Shown here one piece after another: positions 52,717-61,737 of a stretch of DNA of 64,000 bases. The notes under the pieces were generated by a model, which did no database searches, was not told where the DNA came from, and worked only from the letters and a program-made list of their open reading frames with translations. The position numbers and the translations under genes are program-made. Source of the DNA: Cutibacterium equinum (lineage in GTDB: Bacteria > Actinomycetota > Actinomycetes > Propionibacteriales > Propionibacteriaceae); contig NZ_CP115668.1 of the NCBI RefSeq assembly GCF_028021195.1, forward strand, positions 372,001-436,000, read 5' to 3'. Positions within the stretch are counted from its first letter, which is position 1. Every line of letters starts with the position of its first letter.

Positions 52717-53558
52717 CGATCACCTCTCTCGACGACGCCGCCTGGGACTCTCCCTGGCGGCGTCGTCCGGTCGGTGAGAAGGTCGCTTTGTCGACGGCCC
52801 TCCTCCTCACCTCTCTGTGCACCCCGCCAATGGAGGCCTCGTCGTGGGTGAGCCCGGTGGTGGGTTCTGGCATCTGGCCCGGGTCGCTGCTGGCTGGGAT
52901 CGTCAGCCTGATCGTCATCCTTGGCCCGGCACGCATCCGGAGGAGAGTGCTGTGGCAAGCCATGGCTGCTCCGATCGTCTTCCTCGTCATCGGGGCGATT
53001 TCGGTCCTCATCAGCGTGGGTTCCAGCCCGGAGGGAACAGTCTGGTGGCACGCCGGGGTGTTCAGCATCGGTCCGGTCTCCACCGCCCAGGCGATGTCCT
53101 TGATGGAACACGGTATCTGCGGCACCCTCACCGTCATGGTGCTGGCCGTCACCACCCCCATGGTCGATCTGCTCACCTGGCTGCGGAAGTTCCACATTCC
53201 CGATCCGCTACTCGAGATCGCATCCCTGACCTACCGGCTCATCTTCGTGCTGCTCGACACCATGGTCAGCGCCAGTGAAGCTCAGCGTGCCCGCCTTGGT
53301 AACACCCCGGCAGGCAGATTCGGCGGGTTCAACCGGCGCATGAACAACACGGCTGCTTTGCTGGGTTCGGTGGGCATTCGCGCCTGGACACGGGCCAATC
53401 GCCTCAACGACGGCCTGGTCAATCGAGGATTTGAGTCTGCCTTGGTGACCCTGCCCGTCACACGCGTCGGATCGGCGCGGTTCAAGATCATTGTTGTTCT
53501 CGTCATCGCTGGCCTCTGGGCGATCAGTTGGACGACGACCGGAAGGATGCTCAGATGA
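52713..53558 (+). CDS. cbiQ: Cobalt ECF transporter transmembrane protein CbiQ
   Basis: The 281-residue protein is the T-component. It has about five to six hydrophobic segments and the coupling helices [29 protein letters not shown] and [17 protein letters not shown]-type ending that insert into the ATPase. Overlaps of four bases with cbiN and cbiO indicate tight translational coupling of the whole transporter. Confidence 0.93.
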   Translation: MTITSLDDAAWDSPWRRRPVGEKVALSTALLLTSLCTPPMEASSWVSPVVGSGIWPGSLLAGIVSLIVILGPARIRRRVLWQAMAAPIVFLVIGAISVLISVGSSPEGTVWWHAGVFSIGPVSTAQAMSLMEHGICGTLTVMVLAVTTPMVDLLTWLRKFHIPDPLLEIASLTYRLIFVLLDTMVSASEAQRARLGNTPAGRFGGFNRRMNNTAALLGSVGIRAWTRANRLNDGLVNRGFESALVTLPVTRVGSARFKIIVVLVIAGLWAISWTTTGRMLR

Positions 53559-54388
53559 GTGACGAGGTCCTGCTGTCGACCGAGCACCTGTACGCCACCC
53601 ACCCTGGCCGGCCCATGGTGCTCACTGACGTCAACGTCTCCTTCCACGCCGGAGTTCGCGTGGCAATCCTGGGAGCGAACGGGTCAGGCAAGACGACGCT
53701 GATGCGCTGCCTGTCGGGCTCCCTCAAACCCATCAAGGGCAAGATCAAGAGGGGTGACACGGTGCTCGGGCACGGGCGCCGCCAGCTTCGTGAGCACCGC
53801 CGGGCGGTCCAGCTGGTCCTCCAGGACCCCGACGACCAGCTGTTCAGCGCTGACGTGAGTCAGGACGTCTCCTTCGGCCCGATGAACATGGGGCTAGACG
53901 TGGACGAGGTGCGCGAACGCGTCACTGAGGCCCTGCAACTGCTCGGGGCCAGCCATCTTGCCGAACGTGCCACACACCAGCTCTCCTACGGCGAGCGCAA
54001 GAGGATCGCCGTCGCCGGTGCCGTCGCCATGCGCCCGGATCTCCTTCTCCTTGACGAGCCCACAGCCGGACTCGACCCGGTCGGAGTCACCAGGATGCTG
54101 GCGGCCCTGGACCGGCTGCGAGACCACGGCACGACGGTGGCGATGGCCACCCACGACGTCGACCTGGCACTGGCTTGGGCTGACGAGGCCCTCATCGTCG
54201 TTGACGGGGGAGTACGGCAGGGGCCGATCGACGAATTGCTCGCAGACGTGCCCGTCGTGGAGAGGGCTCATCTGCACCTGCCGTGGACCCTCGAGTTGGC
54301 CCGGCGTCTTGGCATGGATGAACGTCCCCGGACGATGAACGAGGTCGTCGAGTTGTTGTCACACCGGTCTGCGAGCACTCCGCGCTGA
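53555..54388 (+). CDS. cbiO: Cobalt ECF transporter ATPase CbiO
   Basis: The 277-residue ATPase has Walker [17 protein letters not shown], the ECF-type Q-loop [26 protein letters not shown], signature [16 protein letters not shown] and Walker [16 protein letters not shown]. It powers cobalt uptake by CbiMNQ. ATG 53555 overlaps the cbiQ stop; an ATG nine codons earlier lies inside cbiQ. It ends five bases before the convergent cbiT. Confidence 0.94.
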   Translation: MSDEVLLSTEHLYATHPGRPMVLTDVNVSFHAGVRVAILGANGSGKTTLMRCLSGSLKPIKGKIKRGDTVLGHGRRQLREHRRAVQLVLQDPDDQLFSADVSQDVSFGPMNMGLDVDEVRERVTEALQLLGASHLAERATHQLSYGERKRIAVAGAVAMRPDLLLLDEPTAGLDPVGVTRMLAALDRLRDHGTTVAMATHDVDLALAWADEALIVVDGGVRQGPIDELLADVPVVERAHLHLPWTLELARRLGMDERPRTMNEVVELLSHRSASTPR

Positions 54389-54393
54389 CGCCG

Positions 54394-54990
54394 TCACTCA
54401 GCGCGCTGCCAGGTCCACGCCACGACGGTGCGGGCGGGTTTCCAGCCTCGCAGCCGACCGATGCTGTCGGCGGTCTCGACGCTAAACCTCATGAGGTCAC
54501 CGCCCAGATCCCGGTGCAAGGCTTCCACGAGCATCTCGGCCTCCATTGTCACCCCATGGACGACGAGTCGTCCCCCGATGGGCAGACGGGCCCGACACTG
54601 GTTGACGAGGGTCTCCGTCGCGCCGCCGCCGATGAAGATGGCGTCCGGGTCGGGCAGTCCCTCCGGGAGACCTCGGGTCAGGTCGGCGTCGATGACCTCG
54701 AACTGGCCCGGCAGCGTGAGCTCTGCGGCATTCGTGCGGGCATTGGCGGCCCGTTCTGCCTTGCGCTCCACCCCGACGGCTCGACAGGTCGGATCAGTGC
54801 GGCACCATTCCACCGCGATTGATCCGGCTCCGGTGCCCAGGTCCCACAGCAGTTGGTCCGGCATGGGGCGCAGGGCTGCCAGGGCGACGGCCCTCACCGG
54901 GTGTTTGGTGATGAGCCCGTCATGGGCGAAGTGCTTCTCGTCGAGGCCAGGCGTGCGTCCGAGGAGGGTGGCGTCAGGATCATGGGTCAT
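54394..54990 (-). CDS. cbiT: Cobalt-precorrin-6B C15-methyltransferase/decarboxylase CbiT
   Basis: The 198-residue protein has the CbiT marks: LDEKHFAHDGLITKHPVRAVALAAL, SAM motif LLWDLGTGAGSIAVEW, AVGVERKAERAANARTNA and DAIFIGGGATETLV. It methylates C15 and decarboxylates the acetate at C12; CbiE activity (C5) lies in the fused protein at 45838. It is on the minus strand, with a TAGGCT -10 box at leaderless distance and no riboswitch. Confidence 0.93.
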   Translation of the reverse strand: MTHDPDATLLGRTPGLDEKHFAHDGLITKHPVRAVALAALRPMPDQLLWDLGTGAGSIAVEWCRTDPTCRAVGVERKAERAANARTNAAELTLPGQFEVIDADLTRGLPEGLPDPDAIFIGGGATETLVNQCRARLPIGGRLVVHGVTMEAEMLVEALHRDLGGDLMRFSVETADSIGRLRGWKPARTVVAWTWQRAE

Positions 54991-54996
54991 GTGGGA

Positions 54997-55002
54997 AGCC
55001 TA
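54997..55002 (-). promoter_or_regulatory. -10 box (TAGGCT) of cbiT
   Basis: TAGGCT on the minus strand ends six bases before the ATG at 54990, with no ribosome-binding site. Confidence 0.5.
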
Positions 55003-55099
55003 GGTGGTGGTGGGGACACCAAGGGGTGTAGGGAGCACCCGAACCTTGACGACTGACCCGATGGCGCGGTGAGGGCTGCCACCCAGATGTGACAGAATC

Positions 55100-55185
55100 G
55101 ACGCAGACTCGCAGGGAGGAATTCGGTGTGAATCCGAAGCGGTCCCGCCACTGTGAGCGCCTCAGCGCAAGCCAGGTCGATCCGG
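55100..55185 (+). ncRNA. Cobalamin riboswitch 3 aptamer (upstream of cobO operon)
   Basis: AGGGAGGAATTCGGTGTGAATCCG (55112-55136) leads into the core GGTCCCGCCACTGTGA (55141-55156) and the B12 box AGCCAGGTCGA (55170-55180). A long hairpin follows directly (55189-55217), and the cobO start is 60 bases further. Confidence 0.92.
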
Positions 55186-55188
55186 CGG

Positions 55189-55217
55189 GTCAGGTCACGG
55201 AAAAGCCGTGGCCTGAC
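55189..55217 (+). terminator. Expression-platform hairpin of cobalamin riboswitch 3
   Basis: GTCAGGTCACGG (55189-55200) pairs with CCGTGGCCTGAC (55206-55217) over 12 positions, one of them G-U, with the loop AAAAG. GCGGGT just before and ACCCGC at 55226-55231 can extend the helix to the edge of the AAGGAGG site (55232-55238), so it may end transcription or mask the ribosome-binding site. Confidence 0.6.
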
Positions 55218-55244
55218 GGGCGCGGACCCGCAAGGAGGTCGTTC

Positions 55245-55859
55245 ATGCCGCAGGCGCGCAGTGGTGCCACACCAGACGACGGGCTGTCCACCAGACAGCG
55301 ACGGTTGCGGCCGATCTTGGCGGTCAATACCGGTGAGGGCAAAGGCAAGACCACAGCGGCCATGGGTACCGCCCTGCGCGCCTGGAACCAGGGATGGCGA
55401 GTCGGCGTGTTTCAGTTCGTGAAATCTGGACGGTGGCATGTCGGTGAGCAGGACGCCCTGCAGGCTCTCGGGAAACTGCACGAGGAGACCGGCGTTGGTG
55501 GGCCTGTGGTGTGGGAGGTCATGGGGACCGGATGGTCCTGGGCACGATCCTTCGACGCCGCAGAGAATCCTGAGGCTGCTGCTCGCGAGGGATGGCGGCA
55601 CGTCTGCGAACTGCTGGCGAACCAGGCCATGGACTTCTACCTTCTTGACGAGTTCACCTATCCGCTCCACTGGGGATGGCTCGACGTCGAGGAGGTCGTC
55701 GACACCCTCGTCAATCGCCCTGGAACCCAGCACGTCGTCATCACGGGTCGTCACGCCCCGGCTGCGCTCGTCGAGGCCGCTGACCTCGTCACCGAGATGA
55801 CCAAGATCACCCACCCCTTCGACGCCGGACAGCGCGGCCAGGCAGGAATCGAGTGGTGA
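55245..55859 (+). CDS. cobO: Cob(I)yrinic acid a,c-diamide adenosyltransferase
   Basis: The 204-residue protein of the CobA/CobO/BtuR type transfers the adenosyl group from ATP to cobalt. It has the P-loop AVNTGEGKGKTTAAMGTALRAW, FQFVKSGRWHVGE, and YLLDEFTYPLHWGWLDVEEVV with VVITGRHAPAALVEAADLVTEM, all family marks. ATG 55245 follows AAGGAGG; the longer frame from 55089 runs through the riboswitch. It overlaps the next gene (TGATG). Confidence 0.93.
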   Translation: MPQARSGATPDDGLSTRQRRLRPILAVNTGEGKGKTTAAMGTALRAWNQGWRVGVFQFVKSGRWHVGEQDALQALGKLHEETGVGGPVVWEVMGTGWSWARSFDAAENPEAAAREGWRHVCELLANQAMDFYLLDEFTYPLHWGWLDVEEVVDTLVNRPGTQHVVITGRHAPAALVEAADLVTEMTKITHPFDAGQRGQAGIEW

Positions 55860-58291
55860 TGCATCTTCCCCGAATCCTCATTGCCGCCCCGGCCTCGGGA
55901 GGTGGCAAGACGACCGTGGCGACCGGTCTCATGGCAGCCCTGCGTGCCAGTGGCCGTACGGTGGCGCCGTTCAAGGTCGGCCCGGACTACATCGATCCGG
56001 GTTACCACTCGATGGCCAGCGGTCGTCCGGGTCGCAACCTGGACTCGGTGATGTGCGGTGAGGAGCTCATGGCTCCGCTGCTGGCCCACGGTTTCCTCAC
56101 CCCCGACCCGGCCGACGTCGCGGTCATCGAGGGGGTGATGGGGCTGTTCGACGGCCAGCTCGGCACTGGGCGCGGGTCCAGCGCCGAGATCGCCACGACG
56201 ACTCGGACCCCGGTGGTCGTCGTCGTCGACACCGCCCACGCCTCCCTCACCCACGCCGCGGTGGTGGCAGGTCTGGCGACCTTTGACCCGAGTGTCACCA
56301 TCGCCGGTGCGATCCTCAACCGGGTCGCCTCGCCCCGCCACGGTGCCGAGATCGTCCGTGGCCTCGACCGTCTCGGCATCCCGGTGCTGGGACAGATTCC
56401 GCGCACCGAGTCGATCTTCGTGCCGTCACGCCACCTGGGCCTGGTCCCGGCGGGGGAGTGGGAGGATTCAGCTGCCAAGGTGGCGAGCCTGGGAGATCTC
56501 ATCGCCGAGCACGTCGACCTTGACGCCGTCATGGAGTTGGCCAGGTCGGCCCCCGACCTCGACGCTGAGCCGTGGAATCCGAGAACCGCACTGGAATCAG
56601 CCGGTTGGCAAGCCCAGTCCTTCGACGAGCCCCCGATGGTCGGCATCTTCGCCGGGCGGGCCTTCACCTTCCGGTACCCCGAGACCACCGAGATGCTGCA
56701 GGCCGCCGGGTTCCGCGTCGTTGACGTCGACCCCCTCACAGATCGACGTCTCCCCGACGGGATCCGAGGGCTCTACCTGGGTGGTGGATTCCCGCAGATG
56801 CACGCCACGGATCTTGAGGACAACACCGAGCTGGCAGCAGATGTCCGCGCCCACGCTGCGGCCGGCATGCCGATCGTTGCGGAGTGCGCCGGGCTGCTGT
56901 ACCTCTGCCGCCACCTCGATGGGCACGACATGTCCGGGGTGTTGCCGATGGATGCGGCCATGGCGAAGAGGTTGACGATGGGCTATCGCGTGGCCACCCG
57001 TGACTCCATCAGTGTCGTCGGCCATGAATTCCACCGCACCATGACGACCCCACTCGCTGACATCGACCCTGCCTGGCACATCGCCATGCCCGACGGCTCA
57101 GATCGCGCCGAGGGAGCTCTGGCGGACCCTGCCGGGCTGGGACGTCCCACCGTTCAGGCCTCGTATCTGCACCTGCACTGGGCAGGCCAGCCCTCCCAGG
57201 CGGTGTGGTTTGCCCGTGAGGTTGCCAGGCGCCACGAGGCCGCAGACGACCACGCGAGCGAGCCCGACTTGAATCACCACGGGGACAGCGACATCGCCGA
57301 GGGATTGGTCGATCTGGCCGTCAACGTGCGGGTTCCCGAGCCGCCGCAGTGGCTTCGTGAGGCCATCACTTCCACCGAGCACGACTGGGCGCGCTATCCG
57401 GACGCCACCCCGGCCCGCAACGCCCTGGCTGCCATGTACGACGTGAGGCCAGACAGCGTCCTGCCGACAGCCGGAGCCGCCGAGGCCTTTCCGCTCATCG
57501 CGACCACGCAGCCGCGTCACGCCGTCGTCGTCCATCCCCAATTCACCGAGCCCGAGGCTGCGTTGAGGGCGGCGGGGATTGACGTCGACCGGGTCATCCT
57601 CAAGGCATCCGACGGGTTCGCACTGGATCCGGGCCTTGTCCCCGAGGACGCCGATCTGGTCATCGTCGGGAATCCCACAAACCCCACGGGACGGCTGCAT
57701 CCGGCCGCCGACCTGCTGGCCCTGCGTCGTCCTGGCCGGATCCTCGTCGTCGACGAGGCATTCATGGACGCCACCGACGAATCCCAGTCCCTCATCGGCA
57801 GTGACATGGACGACCTGCTGGTGCTGCGGTCCTTGACGAAGACCTATGGCCTGGCCGGCATCCGTGCCGGATACCTCGTCGGGGATCGGCGACTCGTCTC
57901 GCGGCTGGCAGCCCGTCAGACCCCGTGGTCGGTCTCGACGCCGGCCATCGCAGCCATGGTCGCCTGCACCGGACAGCAGGCCGCCCGTTTTCGCGACCAG
58001 TTGCGCGACGAGCTCCCGGCGGCCCGCGCTGATCTCGTCGGGCGCCTGCGGGAACTGGGCTTGCACGTCGTGGAGTCCGAGGCTCCCTTCGTCCTGGTCG
58101 ACACCTCGTCGATCAGTGGCGATTCGGTACGCCAACCCCTGGCCGATCGTGGATTCGCCGTGCGACGCGGGGAGACCTTCCCCGGTCTGGGACCCACCTG
58201 GATCAGACTCGCCGTCCGCGACCCGGAAACCCACGCCGCGTTGTCTCAAGCCATCTGTGATCTGGTCGCACGTCCCCCCAAGGAGAACTGA
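55859..58291 (+). CDS. Cobyrinate a,c-diamide synthase fused to threonine-phosphate decarboxylase-like aminotransferase
   Basis: The 810-residue fusion. Residues 1-450 are CbiA/CobB: P-loop ILIAAPASGGGKTTVATGL, VGPDYIDPGYH, GVMGLFDGQ and the amidotransferase cysteine in VAECAGLLYLC (about residue 342). Residues about 480-805 are a HisC/CobD-like PLP enzyme: NPTNPTG, VVDEAFMD and the PLP lysine in LTKTYGLAGIRAGY (about 660). The first half amidates side chains a and c; the second should make aminopropanol phosphate from threonine phosphate for CbiB. The two acts are not consecutive, so the fusion probably reflects co-regulation. ATG 55859 overlaps cobO. Confidence 0.9.
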   Translation: MHLPRILIAAPASGGGKTTVATGLMAALRASGRTVAPFKVGPDYIDPGYHSMASGRPGRNLDSVMCGEELMAPLLAHGFLTPDPADVAVIEGVMGLFDGQLGTGRGSSAEIATTTRTPVVVVVDTAHASLTHAAVVAGLATFDPSVTIAGAILNRVASPRHGAEIVRGLDRLGIPVLGQIPRTESIFVPSRHLGLVPAGEWEDSAAKVASLGDLIAEHVDLDAVMELARSAPDLDAEPWNPRTALESAGWQAQSFDEPPMVGIFAGRAFTFRYPETTEMLQAAGFRVVDVDPLTDRRLPDGIRGLYLGGGFPQMHATDLEDNTELAADVRAHAAAGMPIVAECAGLLYLCRHLDGHDMSGVLPMDAAMAKRLTMGYRVATRDSISVVGHEFHRTMTTPLADIDPAWHIAMPDGSDRAEGALADPAGLGRPTVQASYLHLHWAGQPSQAVWFAREVARRHEAADDHASEPDLNHHGDSDIAEGLVDLAVNVRVPEPPQWLREAITSTEHDWARYPDATPARNALAAMYDVRPDSVLPTAGAAEAFPLIATTQPRHAVVVHPQFTEPEAALRAAGIDVDRVILKASDGFALDPGLVPEDADLVIVGNPTNPTGRLHPAADLLALRRPGRILVVDEAFMDATDESQSLIGSDMDDLLVLRSLTKTYGLAGIRAGYLVGDRRLVSRLAARQTPWSVSTPAIAAMVACTGQQAARFRDQLRDELPAARADLVGRLRELGLHVVESEAPFVLVDTSSISGDSVRQPLADRGFAVRRGETFPGLGPTWIRLAVRDPETHAALSQAICDLVARPPKEN

Positions 58292-59067
58292 TGTCCTACT
58301 CGCCAGAACTTGTTCCCGGCACCGTCACCCTCGTCGGAGGTGGCCCCGGTGATCCCGGACTGCTGACCATCGCAGGACTGGAAGCGGTGCGCCAGGCCGA
58401 CGTCATCCTCTACGACCGACTCGCCCCGGCCGACGTCATGGACGAGAACCCCGACGCCGAGAAGATCCCGGTGGGCAAGGTGCCGCGCGGGCCCTACGTC
58501 CCCCAGGAGCGCACCAACGAGCTGCTTGTCGAGCATGCCAAGGCCGGGCGCAAGGTGGTGCGCCTCAAGGGCGGCGATTCCTTCGTTTTCGGTCGTGGCG
58601 GCGAGGAGTGGCAGGCCTGTGCCGCCGCCGGGGTCCCGGTGCGCGTCATCCCCGGCGTCACCTCCTGCGTGGCCGGTCCCGAACTCATGGGAGTCCCACT
58701 GACCCACCGTCACATGGTTCAGGGGTTCACCGTCGTGTCGGGGCACGTCGCCCCCGGTGACACCCGTTCCGAGCTCGACTGGGCCCAGATCGCCAAGACC
58801 GGCACCACTCTGGTCATCCTCATGGGCGTGGCTCACATCGGTGACATCGCCGCGCGCCTCATGGATGGCGGATTGTCCGGTGACACCCCGGTCGCCGTCG
58901 TCGCGGACGCATCCCTGTTCACCCAGCGATCCTTGACGACGACCTTGGAGAAGGCTGCCGAGGACATGGCCGAGGCGGGGATCAAGCCGCCGGCCATCAC
59001 CGTGGTCGGTGACGTCGCTGGACTCGACCTTGACCAGACCCGAGTCCACGAACCGTCAGATCACTGA
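58291..59067 (+). CDS. cobA: Uroporphyrinogen-III C-methyltransferase
   Basis: The 258-residue SUMT makes precorrin-2 from uroporphyrinogen III, the entry step to cobalamin and sirohaem. It has VTLVGGGPGDPGLLTIAGLEAVRQADVILYDRL, VVRLKGGDSFVFGRGGEEWQACAAAGVPVRVIPGVTS and PLTHRHMVQGFTVVSGH. It completes the chemistry started here by the CbiX/dehydrogenase fusion, which lacks a methyltransferase. It overlaps the upstream fusion by one base (TGATG) and the convergent cbiJ by seven. Confidence 0.94.
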   Translation: MSYSPELVPGTVTLVGGGPGDPGLLTIAGLEAVRQADVILYDRLAPADVMDENPDAEKIPVGKVPRGPYVPQERTNELLVEHAKAGRKVVRLKGGDSFVFGRGGEEWQACAAAGVPVRVIPGVTSCVAGPELMGVPLTHRHMVQGFTVVSGHVAPGDTRSELDWAQIAKTGTTLVILMGVAHIGDIAARLMDGGLSGDTPVAVVADASLFTQRSLTTTLEKAAEDMAEAGIKPPAITVVGDVAGLDLDQTRVHEPSDH

Positions 59068-59816
59068 GGTTTTTTGACGGTCGCGAGGTGGTCGTCAATC
59101 CACTGCACCGCCTCGTCGACCTCGCCCAGCTCGTCTCCCCAGCCGGGGGCCGGGCCGCGTGACACCATGACGACGTGGATGCCGGTTTCGGCTGCCAGGC
59201 GAAGCTTCGGGTCCAGGTCAGTGCCCCCGGAGTCCTTCGAGACGAGGGTCGCCGCCCCGCCGGAGAAGATCTCGCGCTCCCGGTCCATGGTGAAGGGGCC
59301 GCGCTCCTGCAGCACCGTCCAGCCTTCGGGAAGTTCCTCGTCGGGGGCGTCCACGCAGCGCACGATGACCCGGCGCGGGCCGAGTCGCAGGTAGTGGCTG
59401 ACGGGTTGGCGTCCCACCGTCAGCAGGACGACGTCAGGCAGGTCCGCCAGGGCCCGTGCGGCGTCGTCGTGGTCGTCCACCCAGGTCCAGGTCGCTGCCT
59501 CGGGCTGGGTGCGCCAGCTGGGCGGGGCCAACCGGGCCAGCGGCACATTGAGATCGCGGCAGGCTTGGGCGGCGTGGCCGTGCATGGTCGCGGCGAAGGG
59601 ATGGGAGGCGTCCACCATGACCTTGACCTCGTGGGCCGTGAGGAAGTCCTTGAGTCCCTCGATCCCCCCGAACCCGCCCAGTCTCGTCGGACCGGGAACC
59701 GGCCGTGGGGATTTGGTGCGTCCCGCCAGGGAGGTGCACAGGTCAACCCCGTCGTCGACCAGTCGAGTGGCCAGCTGCCGGGCCTTCGTCGTGCCGCCAA
59801 GAATGAGGACGTCCAT
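59061..59816 (-). CDS. cbiJ: Precorrin-6A/cobalt-precorrin-6A reductase
   Basis: The 251-residue protein has the CbiJ/CobK marks: MDVLILGGTTKARQLA, MVDASHPFAATMHGHAAQACRDLNVPLARL, VLLTVGRQPVSHYL and LVSKDSGGTDLDPKL. It reduces the macrocycle after the C1 methylation step. The start at 59816 fits the Rossmann-like beginning; the open frame to 60122 is the complement of riboswitch 4 and the cobT start and is rejected. It overlaps cobA tail to tail. Confidence 0.93.
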   Translation of the reverse strand: MDVLILGGTTKARQLATRLVDDGVDLCTSLAGRTKSPRPVPGPTRLGGFGGIEGLKDFLTAHEVKVMVDASHPFAATMHGHAAQACRDLNVPLARLAPPSWRTQPEAATWTWVDDHDDAARALADLPDVVLLTVGRQPVSHYLRLGPRRVIVRCVDAPDEELPEGWTVLQERGPFTMDREREIFSGGAATLVSKDSGGTDLDPKLRLAAETGIHVVMVSRGPAPGWGDELGEVDEAVQWIDDHLATVKKPQ

Positions 59817-59849
59817 GACTCCATCAAACCAGCCTGTGGGACAATGATC

Positions 59850-59945
59850 AGTGATCGCGGTGGAACACCGGTGAGAATCCGGGACGGTCCCGCCACTGTG
59901 ACGCCGTCGAGGCGAAGTCAGACCAGAACCGCGTACACCTGCCTC
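59850..59945 (+). ncRNA. Cobalamin riboswitch 4 (upstream of cobT operon)
   Basis: GGTGGAACACCGGTGAGAATCCGGGA is followed by GGTCCCGCCACTGTGA (59886-59901) and the B12 box GAAGTCAGACCAG (59914-59926). GCGGT (59857-59861) can pair with ACCGC (59928-59932). The cobT start is about 100 bases further, leaving room for an expression platform rich in GGACG/CGTCC pairs. Confidence 0.9.
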
Positions 59946-60042
59946 GACCGGGGTAGGACGACTGTGACGCGCGTGCGTGGCGTCCAGGCTGCGAGGACAC
60001 AGACCTGGAGGGACGCGGCGGCGTCCCCGACGATGGAGCATG

Positions 60043-61737
60043 ATGGTCTGCCTGCCTGAATCCCTGTCCGCTGAGAGTCTGCTCTCCCGCACGGTACGCG
60101 GCATTCGAGGAGCTGACGCCACAGCACGTGAATCTGCTCGGGCTCGTCAGCAGGTGCTCACCAAGCCGGAGGGTTCGCTGGGGTTGTTGGAGGATCTGTC
60201 CATCCGTCTGGCGGGGATGTATGGACAGGTTCCGGTCCCGGTTCCGAGCCACCCGGTTGTCGGGCTGTTCGCTGGTGACCACGGGGTGTGGGCTCAGGGG
60301 GTCTCCCCTGATCCCCAGGAGATCACCACCCAGCAGATGGTCAACATGGCGGCTGGCGGGGCGGCGATCAGCGTGATGTCGAGGAACCTGGGTGCCCAGC
60401 TGTGGATTACTGACGTCGGTGCCCGCCATGAGGTTGACGCGCCCATTCGTCAGCGGTGTGTGCGCCGAGGCACGGACGACATCTCCCAAGGCCCGGCGAT
60501 GAGTCTTGACGAGGCCCTCCGGGCCCTCGAAGTTGGTATCGAGACCGGTTTGGAAGCTGTCGAGCAGGGAGCAGACATCCTCGTCACTGGCGAGATGGGG
60601 ATTGCCAATACGACGCCGGCGGCGGCCCTCATCAGCGTCTTCACGCGGCGTCCTCCTGCTGAGGTGACGGGAAGGGGTGCTGGGTCGGACGATCGTCGGC
60701 ATCAGCACAAGATCGGTGTGGTCTCCCGTGCCATCCAGGTCAACCGCCCGGAGGCTGACCGCCCGGTCGAGGCGTTGGCGAAGGTGGGAGGTTTCGAGCA
60801 TGCGGCCATGGCTGGTTTCATCCTTGCCGCGGCCTCCTCACGCATCCCCGTGCTCATTGACGGCGTGATCGCTTGTTCTGCCGCTCTGACGGCCACCGCA
60901 ATCTGCCCGCAAACCCGCGACTTCATCATCATGAGTCACGCCGGTGCCGAGCCGGGAATCGCGGCGTCGACCTCCGCTTTGGACCTGCCCGCCTTGTTGG
61001 ACCTCGGTATGAGGTTGGGGGAGGGGTCGGGAGCCATCCTGGCTCTGCCGATCGTGCAGGCCAGCGCCCACATCCTCAATGAGATGGCCACTTTCGAGGA
61101 CGCTGACGTCACCGACATCAAGGTGACCGGGGAGACGGACATTCCCGACGCCATCGACGTAGATGCCACCGAAGAAGACGCCAGCGAAGGAAAGGTTCCT
61201 TGCCGGGCGCTCGTTCTGGGGGGTGCGAGGTCGGGGAAGTCGACCTTCGCTGAGTCGAGACTGCCTCGCGACTCCCGTGCCACCTATGTCGCGACCTCCC
61301 AGCGCAACCCCGACGACGCCGAGTGGGAGGAGCGGATTCGCCTGCACCAATCCCGGCGACCGGCGACCTGGCAGACCGTCGAAACCACAGATATCGCTGC
61401 AGTGTTGCTGGCCGACGACGACTCCCCGGTGCTGGTGGACTGCCTCGGGGTGTGGATCACCCGGATTCTCGACGAGGTGGGGGCCTGGAGTGCCGATCCT
61501 GGCGACCAGACCTGGCAGACGTCCGTGAGAAACCGCGTCGACGACCTGACCGACGCCATCCGCCGGACTCGTCGCGACGTCACCTTCGTCTCGAATGAGG
61601 TAGGGATGGGGGTCGTGCCCGACACCGCGGCCGGACGGCTCTTCCGAGACGAGTTGGGGCGACTCAATGCCGCTGTCGCGGATGCCTGTGACGAGGTGTG
61701 GATGTGCGTGGCCGGCATCCCGAAGAGGTGGGCATGA
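60043..61737 (+). CDS. CobT-CobU/CobP fusion (lower-ligand phosphoribosyltransferase plus cobinamide kinase)
   Basis: The 564-residue protein. Residues 1-350 are nicotinate-nucleotide-dimethylbenzimidazole phosphoribosyltransferase: LTKPEGSLGLLEDLSIRLAGMYG, VVGLFAGDHGVWAQGVSP, VTGEMGIANTTPAAALISV and SHAGAEPG. Residues about 385-564 are cobinamide kinase/guanylyltransferase: ALVLGGARSGKSTFAESRL, ATYVATSQRNPDDAEW and FVSNEVGMGVVPDTAAGRLFRDELG. A linker of about 30 acidic residues joins them. They activate the lower ligand and make GDP-cobinamide, the two substrates of CobS encoded next. Two adjacent ATGs (60040, 60043) are possible starts; GGAG lies just upstream. Confidence 0.92.
   Translation: MVCLPESLSAESLLSRTVRGIRGADATARESARARQQVLTKPEGSLGLLEDLSIRLAGMYGQVPVPVPSHPVVGLFAGDHGVWAQGVSPDPQEITTQQMVNMAAGGAAISVMSRNLGAQLWITDVGARHEVDAPIRQRCVRRGTDDISQGPAMSLDEALRALEVGIETGLEAVEQGADILVTGEMGIANTTPAAALISVFTRRPPAEVTGRGAGSDDRRHQHKIGVVSRAIQVNRPEADRPVEALAKVGGFEHAAMAGFILAAASSRIPVLIDGVIACSAALTATAICPQTRDFIIMSHAGAEPGIAASTSALDLPALLDLGMRLGEGSGAILALPIVQASAHILNEMATFEDADVTDIKVTGETDIPDAIDVDATEEDASEGKVPCRALVLGGARSGKSTFAESRLPRDSRATYVATSQRNPDDAEWEERIRLHQSRRPATWQTVETTDIAAVLLADDDSPVLVDCLGVWITRILDEVGAWSADPGDQTWQTSVRNRVDDLTDAIRRTRRDVTFVSNEVGMGVVPDTAAGRLFRDELGRLNAAVADACDEVWMCVAGIPKRWA

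Noticed and set aside
59817-60122. Extended N-terminus for CbiJ
   Set aside because: It crosses the complement of cobalamin riboswitch 4 and the start of cobT.
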